Below, one piece after another: positions 1-6,864 of a stretch of 9,869 bases of DNA. This DNA is from Paludibacteraceae bacterium. Its GTDB lineage: Bacteria; Bacteroidota; Bacteroidia; Bacteroidales; Paludibacteraceae. The notes below the pieces were generated by a model. The model was given only the letters and a program-made list of their open reading frames with translations. It did not search any database and was not told the origin of the DNA. The stretch lies in contig CANFFA010000063.1 in assembly GCA_947445425.1 (NCBI GenBank), positions 1 through 9,869 on the forward strand, in the 5' to 3' direction. Both the position numbers and the translations under genes were made by a program. The first letter of the stretch is position 1. Every line of letters begins with the position of its first letter.

Positions 1-164
1 GCCATATAGGTTTTTATACCACCAGCATCTGAAAACAAAACAGGCATGGGAACTTTATTTTTTGGTTCAACCTCTTCCAGCCAGTTACAGCTGCTCGCAA
101 AGATTGAAATCGCTAGGAGCGTAATTAGATTTATTTTTTTTAGATTTTTCATTTCCTTACTCAT
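1..164 (-). CDS. SusD-like outer-membrane lipoprotein, N-terminal fragment (cut by the window edge)
   Basis: Only the first 54 codons are inside the window. SusD-family proteins are surface lipoproteins that cap a SusC channel and bind the incoming ligand, usually an oligosaccharide. The translation begins MSKEMKNLKKINLITLLAI and continues to a lipobox-like ASSC with Cys26 as the expected lipidated residue. The mature part starts CNWLEEVEPKNK, with acidic residues just after the cysteine, as is common for surface lipoproteins of Bacteroidota. The ATG at 164-162 overlaps the susC stop in TAATG, so translation is probably coupled. A second ATG at 152-150 (MKNLKKIN) would give a more ordinary signal peptide and is an alternative start. 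No SusD body domain is visible, so the family call rests on the lipoprotein signal and on the position directly after SusC. The substrate cannot be inferred. Confidence 0.8.
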   Translation of the reverse strand, partial: MSKEMKNLKKINLITLLAISIFASSCNWLEEVEPKNKVPMPVLFSDAGGIKTYM

Positions 165-3100
165 TAAAATGTTACGTTCAAACCAAAATTAAATATTCGC
201 GACAGTGGATAAACTATACCAGTAGAATTCGAGCTAGTTTTGGTGTCTGAGCCTGAAATAGAAACTTCCGGGTCAAATTGTTTTACATATTCATCAGCAA
301 TTGTAATCAAATTGAATCCATTCACAAATAAACGCATTTTGCTAATTCCCATTCTCTTATTAAAACGCTCTGACAAGGTATATCCCACTTCAATATTCTT
401 CAGCCTAAAAAAAGTAGCGTCTTTTCTCCAAAAAGTACTTTGTCTTTCACCGGCAAAGATGGCACTCCCCCCTCCATTTTCTCTTGGGACAGGATATTTT
501 CCGGGAGCCCAATTGTTGATATCCCTTAAGTCTCCATAAGGATCAATGGGATGCCAACTATCACTCCAATAAGCCGGAAGGTTGGTTCCTTGATTAAAAG
601 ATTGTGCAAATGGACCAATGCCCACTACATCTGAATAGAGTCCGGAACCTTGCCAAAGCATATTGAAATCAAAACCTTTCCACTGAGCTCCAACGGTAAG
701 ACCATAACTCATATTTGGAGTCGCATCCCAAGCGGTAGGTAACATATCATTCCCATCAATCTTCCCATTCCCATCAACATCCTTGTATTTGTAATCTCCG
801 GGCAATTCAAAAGCATTTCCATTGCCTCCATTCTGTATGGGAGCACTGTTTATTTCATCGAAATTTTTAAATTGTCCATCTCCTTGGTATTGAAAAACGC
901 GATCGTCCCAACGTCCAGCACTTAAATTTTTCCACTGATCTTTACTATTCGTAAAATCGGCTCTTTCCACATAGATATCTTTTGATCGAAAAAAGTTAAA
1001 GTTCCCATTTACTTGATAATTAAAATCACCAATTTTCCCTTTCGTGCCGAGTGCAAACTCAATACCAACAGTTCTATCACTATTCAGATTCTCTTGTGGC
1101 ATGGTAGCTCCAAAAGTATTGGGTAAAGTGGTCAGTCTGTTGGCTAACAATCCTTGTCTGTCTTTTTGGTACAAATCGAATTCCAAATCTATTAAACCAT
1201 CTAGGATAGAGAGATCAAAACCAACATCCTTGGTTTGAATATTCATCCAACTCAACTTAGAATTGGGTATCGCAGGAGCAGCAATACCATTGGTTTGTGT
1301 CCCATCTACAAATTCATAAAAACCCGCACTTTCACCACTTGGATTAAAACCCTCTAAATACTCAAAAGCATTACCCAAATCTCTTCCCATCGTTCCATAG
1401 GATCCTCTAAATTTTAGATTCGTAATGAAAGACAAGTTATTCTTCATGAATTTTTCTTCCGAAGCCCTCCATCCCAAAGAGTATACAGGAAAAAATCCAT
1501 ATTTCTTATCTGGAGCATAACGATAAGATCCATCACGTCTAAAAGCAAACTCAGCTAGATATTTACCGGCATATCCATAGTTAAAGCGACCAATGGTTGA
1601 TAAACTGGCGTAATCACTGTTGGATCCGTCGGCAGTCATGTTCTTCGTACTCCCTTGATTGATAATATCACTGGTAAAGAAATCATCAAATTGACGCCCC
1701 GTTACTGTATTGATTCCTTTGTCTCTTTTTGCTTCATAGACAAGCGTTCCACCTAAACTATGATTTTCGGCAATCGTTTTGTTGTATGAAATTTGATATT
1801 GTAGATTCAATCGCGCTAGATTGGAATTACTGACCCTTGATGCAGCTGGAGATTTAAATATGGTAGGGGTCAAAGTGGCATCATACAAGGAGTATGGGGT
1901 CCAGACATTGGTACCAATAGTGTTGTTGTTATTATAGAAGGCTGCAAATTTTAATTGAAGTCCTTTTAATGCATTATCAAAAGAGTAAGCTAAGTCCACA
2001 TTTGCACGCGTAAAACGCTCATTGTCTTGCTGCATCCCATTGGCTGGATCTGACATCGCTACACCATTCTGACCATTTCTGGCCATGCCCGGATAACGTG
2101 GATCATTGTTTATCAATGGCTGTTGGGTAGGCAAATTGTTTCGAGTAGTGGCAAATATATTTTCAAAATTTGCGGTTGGCTGATTCATGGTTGCCAATCG
2201 AGCTAAGAAATTGAAATTGGCTTTTAAATTCTTACTGATATTAAAAGAAACATTGTTGGTTACCGTTACTTTTTGAAAATCAAGCGCATTACTCTTTAAC
2301 AAACCGCCATCATAGGTATATCCTATACCTGTAAAAAAGCTAACAACGTCATTACCACCTGTAAATGAAATATTGTGAAGCTGTTGTGTAGCGTATTTCT
2401 TGATGGTGGCATCATACCAGTTATTTGACTCATAACCAGGAGCTCCTGTTTGCCATTTTGTCAATTCTTCTTGTGGAACATAAGGATTACCGGTGATGAT
2501 TCTGGTAGAATTATTCCAAGCCGTTACATATTGAGGAGCATTCGACATCTGAGGTACGTTGGTGGGTGAGGTGATACCCATGGAGGATGAATATTCAGTT
2601 TTTAATTTACCAGCTTTTCCTCTTTTGGTTCGTACAATGACTACTCCATTGTCGGCATTCATCCCAAAAATAGCTGCAGATGCATCTTTCAATACAGACA
2701 TACTTTCAATATCGGAAGCATTTAACCGGTTAAAATCAGTGGCTGTAGCAGTTACATCATCAATGACGAAAAGTGGAGTACCAAATCCACGAATATTTAT
2801 ATTGGTTGTATTCGCTCCGGGTTGACCACTTTGTTGACGAATTTGAACCCCGGAGACCTTTCCTTGAAGTGCTGCTGCTACATTGGAGGTTTTTGTGGTT
2901 AATAGGTTTTCTCCTGAAATATTCGCGATTGAACCGGTTAACGTTGCTTTCTTTTGGGTGCCATAACCCACTACAACTACCTCTTCCAAGCCTTTATTTG
3001 TTTCGACGAGCATTACTTTCAAATTGTTTTGATCGCCTACTTTTGTTGTTGTTGGATTATAACCAATGTAAGAAATTTTCAAAACAGCATCTTCAGTTAC

Positions 3101-3625
3101 CATCAAATTAAAATTGCCATTAAAATCGGTCACTGTACCTGTTTTGTCTCCTTTGACCAATACAGAGGCCCCAATAATGGCATCTCCTCTCTCGTCTGTC
3201 ACTGTACCCGATATTTTTTTTGAGGGCTTTAGTGAGGCAGGTAAACTGTTTTTCTCTTTCAAAGGTTTGAAAACAGAAACACTTTTCCCTGTGATTTCAA
3301 ATTTGATCTCTTTGTGCTTAAAGACCTCAGTTAAAATATCCTCCACACTTTTGTCTACAGCATTAACCGAGACAAGCTCCTTCAGGTTTACATCATTACT
3401 TCTGACTAGAAATGAATAGCCCGTTTTGGCTTCAATTTGATTGATCACTTCGCTTAAAGGGACATTTTGTAACTTTAAACTTAATTTAGCGTCCTGTCCG
3501 TGGATAGGGGAAAATGTAGCCATTAAAAAAAGGCTAATAAAAACAATATTAATATTATTTGAAAACAGATGTTTCAAATAATAATTAATGGAAATCGTAA
3601 TTGGTTTTACATAACTGTTTTTCAT
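164..3625 (-). CDS. SusC/RagA-type TonB-dependent outer-membrane receptor with STN signalling domain
   Basis: This 1153-residue protein should form the TonB-driven import channel of a SusCD pair. Residues about 1-43 are a long signal peptide ending near SPIHGQ. Residues about 46-120 form an STN (secretin and TonB N-terminal) domain, the part that contacts FecR in cell-surface signalling. Residues about 137-205 are a CarboxypepD_reg-like beta-sandwich (KKISGTVTDERGDAIIGASV). The SusC hallmark LEEVVVVGYGTQKKATLTGS is at about 213-232. The plug follows, with NINIRGFGTPLFVIDD and VLKDASAAIFG at about 275-320. The rest is a 22-strand-type barrel with a DVDGNGKIDGND calcium-loop-like motif at about 949-960. 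It contains RLKNIEVGYTL near 1074 and ends in a terminal Phe, as expected of a BAM signal. The start is preceded by A-rich sequence with no Shine-Dalgarno motif. The STN domain together with the adjacent sigma/FecR genes argues for induction by its own ligand. Ligand unknown; family assignment is firm. Confidence 0.97.
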   Translation of the reverse strand: MKNSYVKPITISINYYLKHLFSNNINIVFISLFLMATFSPIHGQDAKLSLKLQNVPLSEVINQIEAKTGYSFLVRSNDVNLKELVSVNAVDKSVEDILTEVFKHKEIKFEITGKSVSVFKPLKEKNSLPASLKPSKKISGTVTDERGDAIIGASVLVKGDKTGTVTDFNGNFNLMVTEDAVLKISYIGYNPTTTKVGDQNNLKVMLVETNKGLEEVVVVGYGTQKKATLTGSIANISGENLLTTKTSNVAAALQGKVSGVQIRQQSGQPGANTTNINIRGFGTPLFVIDDVTATATDFNRLNASDIESMSVLKDASAAIFGMNADNGVVIVRTKRGKAGKLKTEYSSSMGITSPTNVPQMSNAPQYVTAWNNSTRIITGNPYVPQEELTKWQTGAPGYESNNWYDATIKKYATQQLHNISFTGGNDVVSFFTGIGYTYDGGLLKSNALDFQKVTVTNNVSFNISKNLKANFNFLARLATMNQPTANFENIFATTRNNLPTQQPLINNDPRYPGMARNGQNGVAMSDPANGMQQDNERFTRANVDLAYSFDNALKGLQLKFAAFYNNNNTIGTNVWTPYSLYDATLTPTIFKSPAASRVSNSNLARLNLQYQISYNKTIAENHSLGGTLVYEAKRDKGINTVTGRQFDDFFTSDIINQGSTKNMTADGSNSDYASLSTIGRFNYGYAGKYLAEFAFRRDGSYRYAPDKKYGFFPVYSLGWRASEEKFMKNNLSFITNLKFRGSYGTMGRDLGNAFEYLEGFNPSGESAGFYEFVDGTQTNGIAAPAIPNSKLSWMNIQTKDVGFDLSILDGLIDLEFDLYQKDRQGLLANRLTTLPNTFGATMPQENLNSDRTVGIEFALGTKGKIGDFNYQVNGNFNFFRSKDIYVERADFTNSKDQWKNLSAGRWDDRVFQYQGDGQFKNFDEINSAPIQNGGNGNAFELPGDYKYKDVDGNGKIDGNDMLPTAWDATPNMSYGLTVGAQWKGFDFNMLWQGSGLYSDVVGIGPFAQSFNQGTNLPAYWSDSWHPIDPYGDLRDINNWAPGKYPVPRENGGGSAIFAGERQSTFWRKDATFFRLKNIEVGYTLSERFNKRMGISKMRLFVNGFNLITIADEYVKQFDPEVSISGSDTKTSSNSTGIVYPLSRIFNFGLNVTF

Positions 3626-3740
3626 TTGTAATGTTTTTTAGAATTTCGTAATAATCGCACTGCTAGTGCAAAAAGAAATAATCAATGAAAGGGGGTAGTA
3701 GATCAAGTTGTGTTTCTCATAGTAAATATAGTATTTAGAA
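3626..3740 (-). promoter_or_regulatory. fecR-susC intergenic leader with a small hairpin
   Basis: This 115-bp gap separates the fecR stop from the susC start. It contains a perfect 5-bp inverted repeat, GCACT-GCT-AGTGC, at 3657-3669. In the minus-strand transcript the hairpin is not followed by a U-tract, so it is not a convincing intrinsic terminator. It could be a processing or leader structure that sets the ratio of anti-sigma factor to receptor, or an operator-like palindrome. I see no match to the Bacteroidota housekeeping promoter (TTTG, then TAnnTTTG). The simplest reading is that fecR and susC share a transcript. Functional meaning is uncertain. Confidence 0.3.
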
Positions 3741-4748
3741 TTAATTATTTTCAATAAAAAGTTGATTATCTTTAAAATGCGTTTTGAATTTATGATCCAC
3801 ATCAATAAAGTTGATAACACTCTCTATCGGTTTATTTAAGTCTAAATTACCTGTAAAACGCTCCTCCTTAATGCTTTCACCTATTTCTATGGATGTGTTG
3901 TATTTTCGTTCCAGCAGTTTTGCAATCTCTTCTAGGTTTAGATTTTCTATTTTAATTTTCCCTACAGTCCAAAGTATGGCATCTGACACCTCTGCTTTTT
4001 TCTTTAATAGAATGTTTGTTTTTGTGTTATATATAATTCTTTCATTCGGTTTTAATATCACTTTTTTAGAACTTCCACCATTTTGGGTCGAAGCCTCTAT
4101 TTTTCCTCTTAGTAAGTTGACTTCAATGGTCTGCTCATTCCCATAGGATTTAACATTAAAAACAGTTCCCAATACTTTTACTTGTAGATCTTTTGCTTGC
4201 ACTAAAAATGGTTTCTTCGGATCTTTTTTTATGTCGAAAAGCGCCTCTCCGGTTAGTATTACTTCCCGTTTTTCTGATCCAAAGGATTTACTATACTTGA
4301 TTGTTGAGCCCGAATTCATATTGACTGTAGAGCCATCGGGTAAGGTGATTTTTACACTTGAGCCCAATGGAGTTGAAATTTCACATCCATATAAATCTTT
4401 GTTTGATGCCGCAAAATCAAAATATCGATATACTCCAACAGAGCTGATGGCAATTATAAAAGTGACAGCGGCGACTCTTGAAATAGTCAATAAACGTGAG
4501 CGAACTTCTCTAAAGTCAATATACTTTGACTTGCTCAAATTTAATTTTGCGAAATTTTTGGCTTTTTCGGATTCTAGGGTAGGGGTAAATAAGATGGCTC
4601 TAAGTTTAGCCATTTCATTAAATTTTGCTTTCATTGCCGGATTGGAATGAAGAAGCTCGAATAACGTACACTGATCTACATCGGAAATTTTTCCCGAGAA
4701 ATAGTCAAGTAGTAAATCATCGATTTTGTTGGTCTCGTTCAGTATCAT
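3741..4748 (-). CDS. FecR-family anti-sigma factor, receptor-proximal paralogue
   Basis: This 335-residue inner-membrane anti-sigma factor would hold an ECF sigma factor inactive until a TonB-dependent receptor signals through the periplasm. The cytoplasmic N-terminus (about 1-85) carries LLLDYFSGKIS, the conserved start of the sigma-binding part. A single transmembrane helix spans about 88-108 (SRVAAVTFIIAISSVGV). The periplasmic FecR domain follows at about 122-220: STPLGSSVKITLPDGSTV, GSTIKYSKSFG, KKPFLV and KVLGTVFNVKSY. Residues about 258-335 form a DUF4974-like C-terminal domain (LERKYNTSIEI, ERFTGNLDLNKPIESVI). Gly194-Thr195 corresponds to the Gly-Thr site where some FecR proteins such as FoxR self-cleave. 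The gene lies directly upstream of susC and is separated from the sigma gene by a second fecR and a strong terminator. Paralogy to that second gene is clear along the whole length. Which sigma factor it binds is inferred. Confidence 0.95.
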   Translation of the reverse strand: MILNETNKIDDLLLDYFSGKISDVDQCTLFELLHSNPAMKAKFNEMAKLRAILFTPTLESEKAKNFAKLNLSKSKYIDFREVRSRLLTISRVAAVTFIIAISSVGVYRYFDFAASNKDLYGCEISTPLGSSVKITLPDGSTVNMNSGSTIKYSKSFGSEKREVILTGEALFDIKKDPKKPFLVQAKDLQVKVLGTVFNVKSYGNEQTIEVNLLRGKIEASTQNGGSSKKVILKPNERIIYNTKTNILLKKKAEVSDAILWTVGKIKIENLNLEEIAKLLERKYNTSIEIGESIKEERFTGNLDLNKPIESVINFIDVDHKFKTHFKDNQLFIENN

Positions 4749-4950
4749 AATATATTGTGAGTGCTATTAATTGCTCTCTATAAATGGATACACAGTTCGT
4801 GGGGGAAACGTTTAGGCAACTTAATTATTATTCTTAATAATCAAGAAAATAAATGGAGGGTGTGACTAGCATAAATTATGATAGGCAGGAAGTTGATGAC
4901 CTTAAATTATAAGAGATTGATATTTGGTACTTATTATTAATCACTTAATG
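4749..4950 (-). promoter_or_regulatory. probable promoter region of the fecR-susC-susD transcript
   Basis: This gene-free DNA lies between the terminator of the upstream sigma-fecR unit and the start of the receptor-proximal fecR. Because the terminator should stop upstream transcription, the downstream genes need a start signal here. I find no good match to the housekeeping TTTG/TAnnTTTG promoter in the transcribed orientation, which is compatible with, but does not prove, an ECF-sigma-dependent promoter. An AT-only inverted repeat (ATTATTA-TTCT-TAATAAT in outline) occupies 4824-4841. A C-run at about 4800-4805 on the transcribed strand (CCCCC in the minus sequence) is the only GC-rich island. 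The assignment is by position and logic, not by motif. Confidence 0.4.
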
Positions 4951-4953
4951 ATG

Positions 4954-5011
4954 AAAAAGGCTGTAGTTTATATCTGCGTTGTTAAAATCAACGCAAATAT
5001 AAACTACAGCC
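4954..5011 (-). terminator. strong intrinsic terminator after the sigma-linked fecR
   Basis: The arms at 4959-4981 and 4989-5011 pair over 23 bp around a 7-base loop (TTAAAAT on the plus strand). The only imperfection is C4974 opposite A4996. In minus-strand RNA this becomes a G-U wobble, so the hairpin is fully paired only in the minus-strand transcript. The stem is followed in that direction by five U residues (complement of 4954-4958). It begins 14 bases after the stop codon of the upstream fecR. Position, strand asymmetry and U-tract all point to a Rho-independent terminator for the sigma-fecR unit. It could alternatively act as a 3' stabilising structure or partial attenuator, letting some transcription continue into the next fecR. 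Confidence 0.88.
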
Positions 5012-5025
5012 AAATACTTTGTTTG

Positions 5026-6060
5026 TTAATATCTGCTACTAATAACCAATGTGTCGTTGGTTTGTTTAAGTATAAATTTCTTATCCACATCAATAAACGA
5101 AATCACATCTTTTATGGGTTGATTTAGATTTAGACTTCCTGTAAAGAGTTCATCTTTAATTTTATGACTCTCTATACGTATTTTGATTCCATATTTACGT
5201 TCTAGGTCTTTGAAAATGCTTTCCAATGTTGCATTCGTAAAATAGGATACTCCCGTGGTCCAGAGCTTTGATTTTTTAGCATCAATCTCCGTAGAAATAA
5301 CTTTTTTGGTTTTTTTATTATAGGTCAATCGCTCATTGGGGAACATAATTCTAGAGCCCGCTTCTTTATTATCTGGGATTGATACATTTACAGAACCTTC
5401 AATCAGCGTCACATCAACCTCTTCATCTTCTAAATATGAATTTACATTAAAAACTGTACCCAGTACTTTGATATCCAATGATTTTGTATGAACTAAAAAC
5501 GGTTTTGATTTATCCTTTGTAACTTCAAAATATCCTTCTCCGCTCAGCTCCACTGTTCGAGATTCCTTACCAAAAGATTGATGGTACTTCAAAGTAGAAC
5601 CGGAATTCAACCATGCAACCGTACTGTCCGGAAGGAGAATCCTTGATTTTGAACCTACCGGAACCGAAGTTTCAAAACAGACCAAATCATCTTTGACGGA
5701 GAGATGGTTGTAAAAATAAAAGAAACTTAATGAGGAAATAAGGGTCAAAATAATAATTGCAGCAATTCTATTCAATGGTGTAAACCAATTAAATCCAATG
5801 TTATACGAAGGTTTTTCATTGATTTGATCGAGAATAAATGCTAGGTTTGATGATTTAGTAGACTCAATCTTCGGAACAAATAGATATGCATGCAACTGTA
5901 AGGCCTCTTCAAATTTAAGCCTGTAATTTTCATCGGATTTGATTAAATCTGATAGTTTTGACAAGTTTTCTGGGGAGATTATGCCCGAGAAATAGTCGAT
6001 AATGTACTCATCAAATAAATTTGTTTCAGTATGTTCAGTTGGTGTATTCGTATTTTCCAT
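5026..6060 (-). CDS. FecR-family anti-sigma factor, sigma-linked paralogue
   Basis: This 344-residue FecR protein should anchor in the inner membrane and sequester the ECF sigma factor encoded just upstream. The N-terminal cytoplasmic part (about 1-95) contains YIIDYFSGIISPENL at about 19-33, the sigma-binding region. One transmembrane helix lies at about 98-117 (RIAAIIILTLISSLSFFYFY). The periplasmic FecR domain at about 130-225 shows ETSVPVGSKSRILLPD, GSTLKYHQSFG, SKPFLV and IKVLGTVFNVNSY. The DUF4974-like C-terminus (about 266-344) has LERKYGIKIRI and ELFTGSLNLNQPIKDVI. Gly201-Thr202 matches the FecR self-cleavage motif. The gene lies 78 bp after the sigma gene with no terminator between, so the pair is probably co-transcribed, and it ends at a strong terminator. 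It resembles the second fecR downstream in every domain, which marks an old tandem duplication. Confidence 0.95.
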   Translation of the reverse strand: MENTNTPTEHTETNLFDEYIIDYFSGIISPENLSKLSDLIKSDENYRLKFEEALQLHAYLFVPKIESTKSSNLAFILDQINEKPSYNIGFNWFTPLNRIAAIIILTLISSLSFFYFYNHLSVKDDLVCFETSVPVGSKSRILLPDSTVAWLNSGSTLKYHQSFGKESRTVELSGEGYFEVTKDKSKPFLVHTKSLDIKVLGTVFNVNSYLEDEEVDVTLIEGSVNVSIPDNKEAGSRIMFPNERLTYNKKTKKVISTEIDAKKSKLWTTGVSYFTNATLESIFKDLERKYGIKIRIESHKIKDELFTGSLNLNQPIKDVISFIDVDKKFILKQTNDTLVISSRY

Positions 6061-6138
6061 GATAAATCGTTTTGTGCTGGTGATAAGTTTTTAATTCTTA
6101 AACAGATAGAGTAAATAAGTGCTAAAAACAGAGTGAAA

Positions 6139-6738
6139 TTAGTGTAGGGCTCTTAAAACTAAAAGCAAAGCAAATCCAATTAAATGTTGCAATGAGATTT
6201 TCAATTTGTCCATAGCATTTTTAATTTGAACCCTTACCGTACTAACACTTAACAATTGGTCACTGGCGATTTCTTCAGGTAGTTTTCCGGAAAATAGAAA
6301 TTGTTCAAAAATAATTTTGCATTTTTCGGGCAGGCGATTGATAGCGCCCCGTATTTCTGCTTCCATTTCTTGAGATTCTACAAACTGGAGTGGGGTGGGA
6401 TTAGAGAGGATATACTCTTCCTGGAAGTCAAGTAAATGTTGTTTATGTTCTCCCAATACCCTGTCTTTTGATTTTTGAGAACGAATACTATTCAAACAAC
6501 CATTTTTGACTGACTTAATAAGGTAGGAATGTATAGGAAAAATGAGCGTGCTGCGTTTATGCCATACATTAATAAAAACATCATTAACGACTTCGCAAGC
6601 AACTTCTCTATCAGTAACATAGTAGATTGCCACAGTATTTAAATAGGTATAATAGCAGTCGTAAAGTGATGAAAATGCTTTTTCGTCACCTCGAGTAATA
6701 TCTGTGATTAATTTTTCTGTTATATCTTTAATTAACAT
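6139..6738 (-). CDS. ECF-type sigma-70 factor (FecI-like, Bacteroidota family)
   Basis: This 199-residue protein would direct RNA polymerase to the promoters of the linked uptake locus when released by FecR. Region 2 spans about 17-80: GDEKAFSSLYDCYYTYLN, the acidic EVVNDVFINVWHKR segment, and SYLIKSVKNGCLNSIRS. Region 4 spans about 130-182, with INRLPEKCKIIFEQFLFSG and a helix-turn-helix PEEIASDQLLSVSTVRVQIK ending in MDKLK. There is no region 1 or 3, as expected of ECF factors. The protein ends in a short hydrophobic tail (LQHLIGFALLLVLRALH, about 183-199). I recall similar tails in other Bacteroidota ECF factors, so this is a family trait rather than an oddity. The gene is followed by fecR on the same strand and preceded, 126 bp away, by an AraC regulator. 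Confidence 0.95.
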   Translation of the reverse strand: MLIKDITEKLITDITRGDEKAFSSLYDCYYTYLNTVAIYYVTDREVACEVVNDVFINVWHKRSTLIFPIHSYLIKSVKNGCLNSIRSQKSKDRVLGEHKQHLLDFQEEYILSNPTPLQFVESQEMEAEIRGAINRLPEKCKIIFEQFLFSGKLPEEIASDQLLSVSTVRVQIKNAMDKLKISLQHLIGFALLLVLRALH

Positions 6739-6864
6739 TTTTGGTATAATTACTAATCAATACTAATATCATAAGTGAGATAGTAAATTTAATATAATTG
6801 ATTAGCCCCATCGATGTAAGGACTTAAAATTTAAATTAATTTAGTTTATATTCACAAATAGGCT
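6739..6864 (-). promoter_or_regulatory. upstream region of the sigma gene with paired repeats (candidate operator)
   Basis: This 126-bp gap lies between the AraC regulator stop and the sigma start. It holds a 9-bp perfect inverted repeat (CTAATCAAT at 6753-6761, ATTGATTAG at 6797-6805, spacer 35 bp). The heptamer TACTAAT is repeated at 6751-6757 and 6761-6767, spaced by exactly one helical turn. An 8-bp palindrome CATCGATG lies at 6809-6816. No intrinsic terminator for the araC transcript is visible, so read-through from araC into the sigma gene is possible. The repeats lie close to the start codon, where a bound regulator would block transcription or elongation. AT-rich DNA yields such repeats by chance, so this is a candidate only. 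Confidence 0.35.

Noticed and set aside
3638..3820. A 60-codon minus-strand frame overlapping the end of fecR
   Set aside because: It overlaps the DUF4974-like coding end in another frame, and its translation is an Ile/Tyr/Asn-rich string expected of AT-rich spacer DNA.
3811..4650. Open plus-strand frames opposite the receptor-proximal fecR
   Set aside because: They lie antisense to a gene with clear FecR domains, show no recognisable protein motif, and have low-complexity hydrophobic translations typical of the reverse strand.
4924..5127. A 67-codon plus-strand frame across the terminator
   Set aside because: It spans a hairpin and the end of a real fecR gene on the other strand, and has no domain signal.
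6832..6843. TAAATTAATTTA, a 12-bp perfect palindrome
   Set aside because: It consists only of A and T in a very AT-rich spacer and is easily due to chance.
6815..6864. TTTG followed by a TAATTTAA-like box as a sigma-gene promoter
   Set aside because: The spacing is about 16 bases and the -7 box lacks the final G, so it is too weak to annotate as a promoter.
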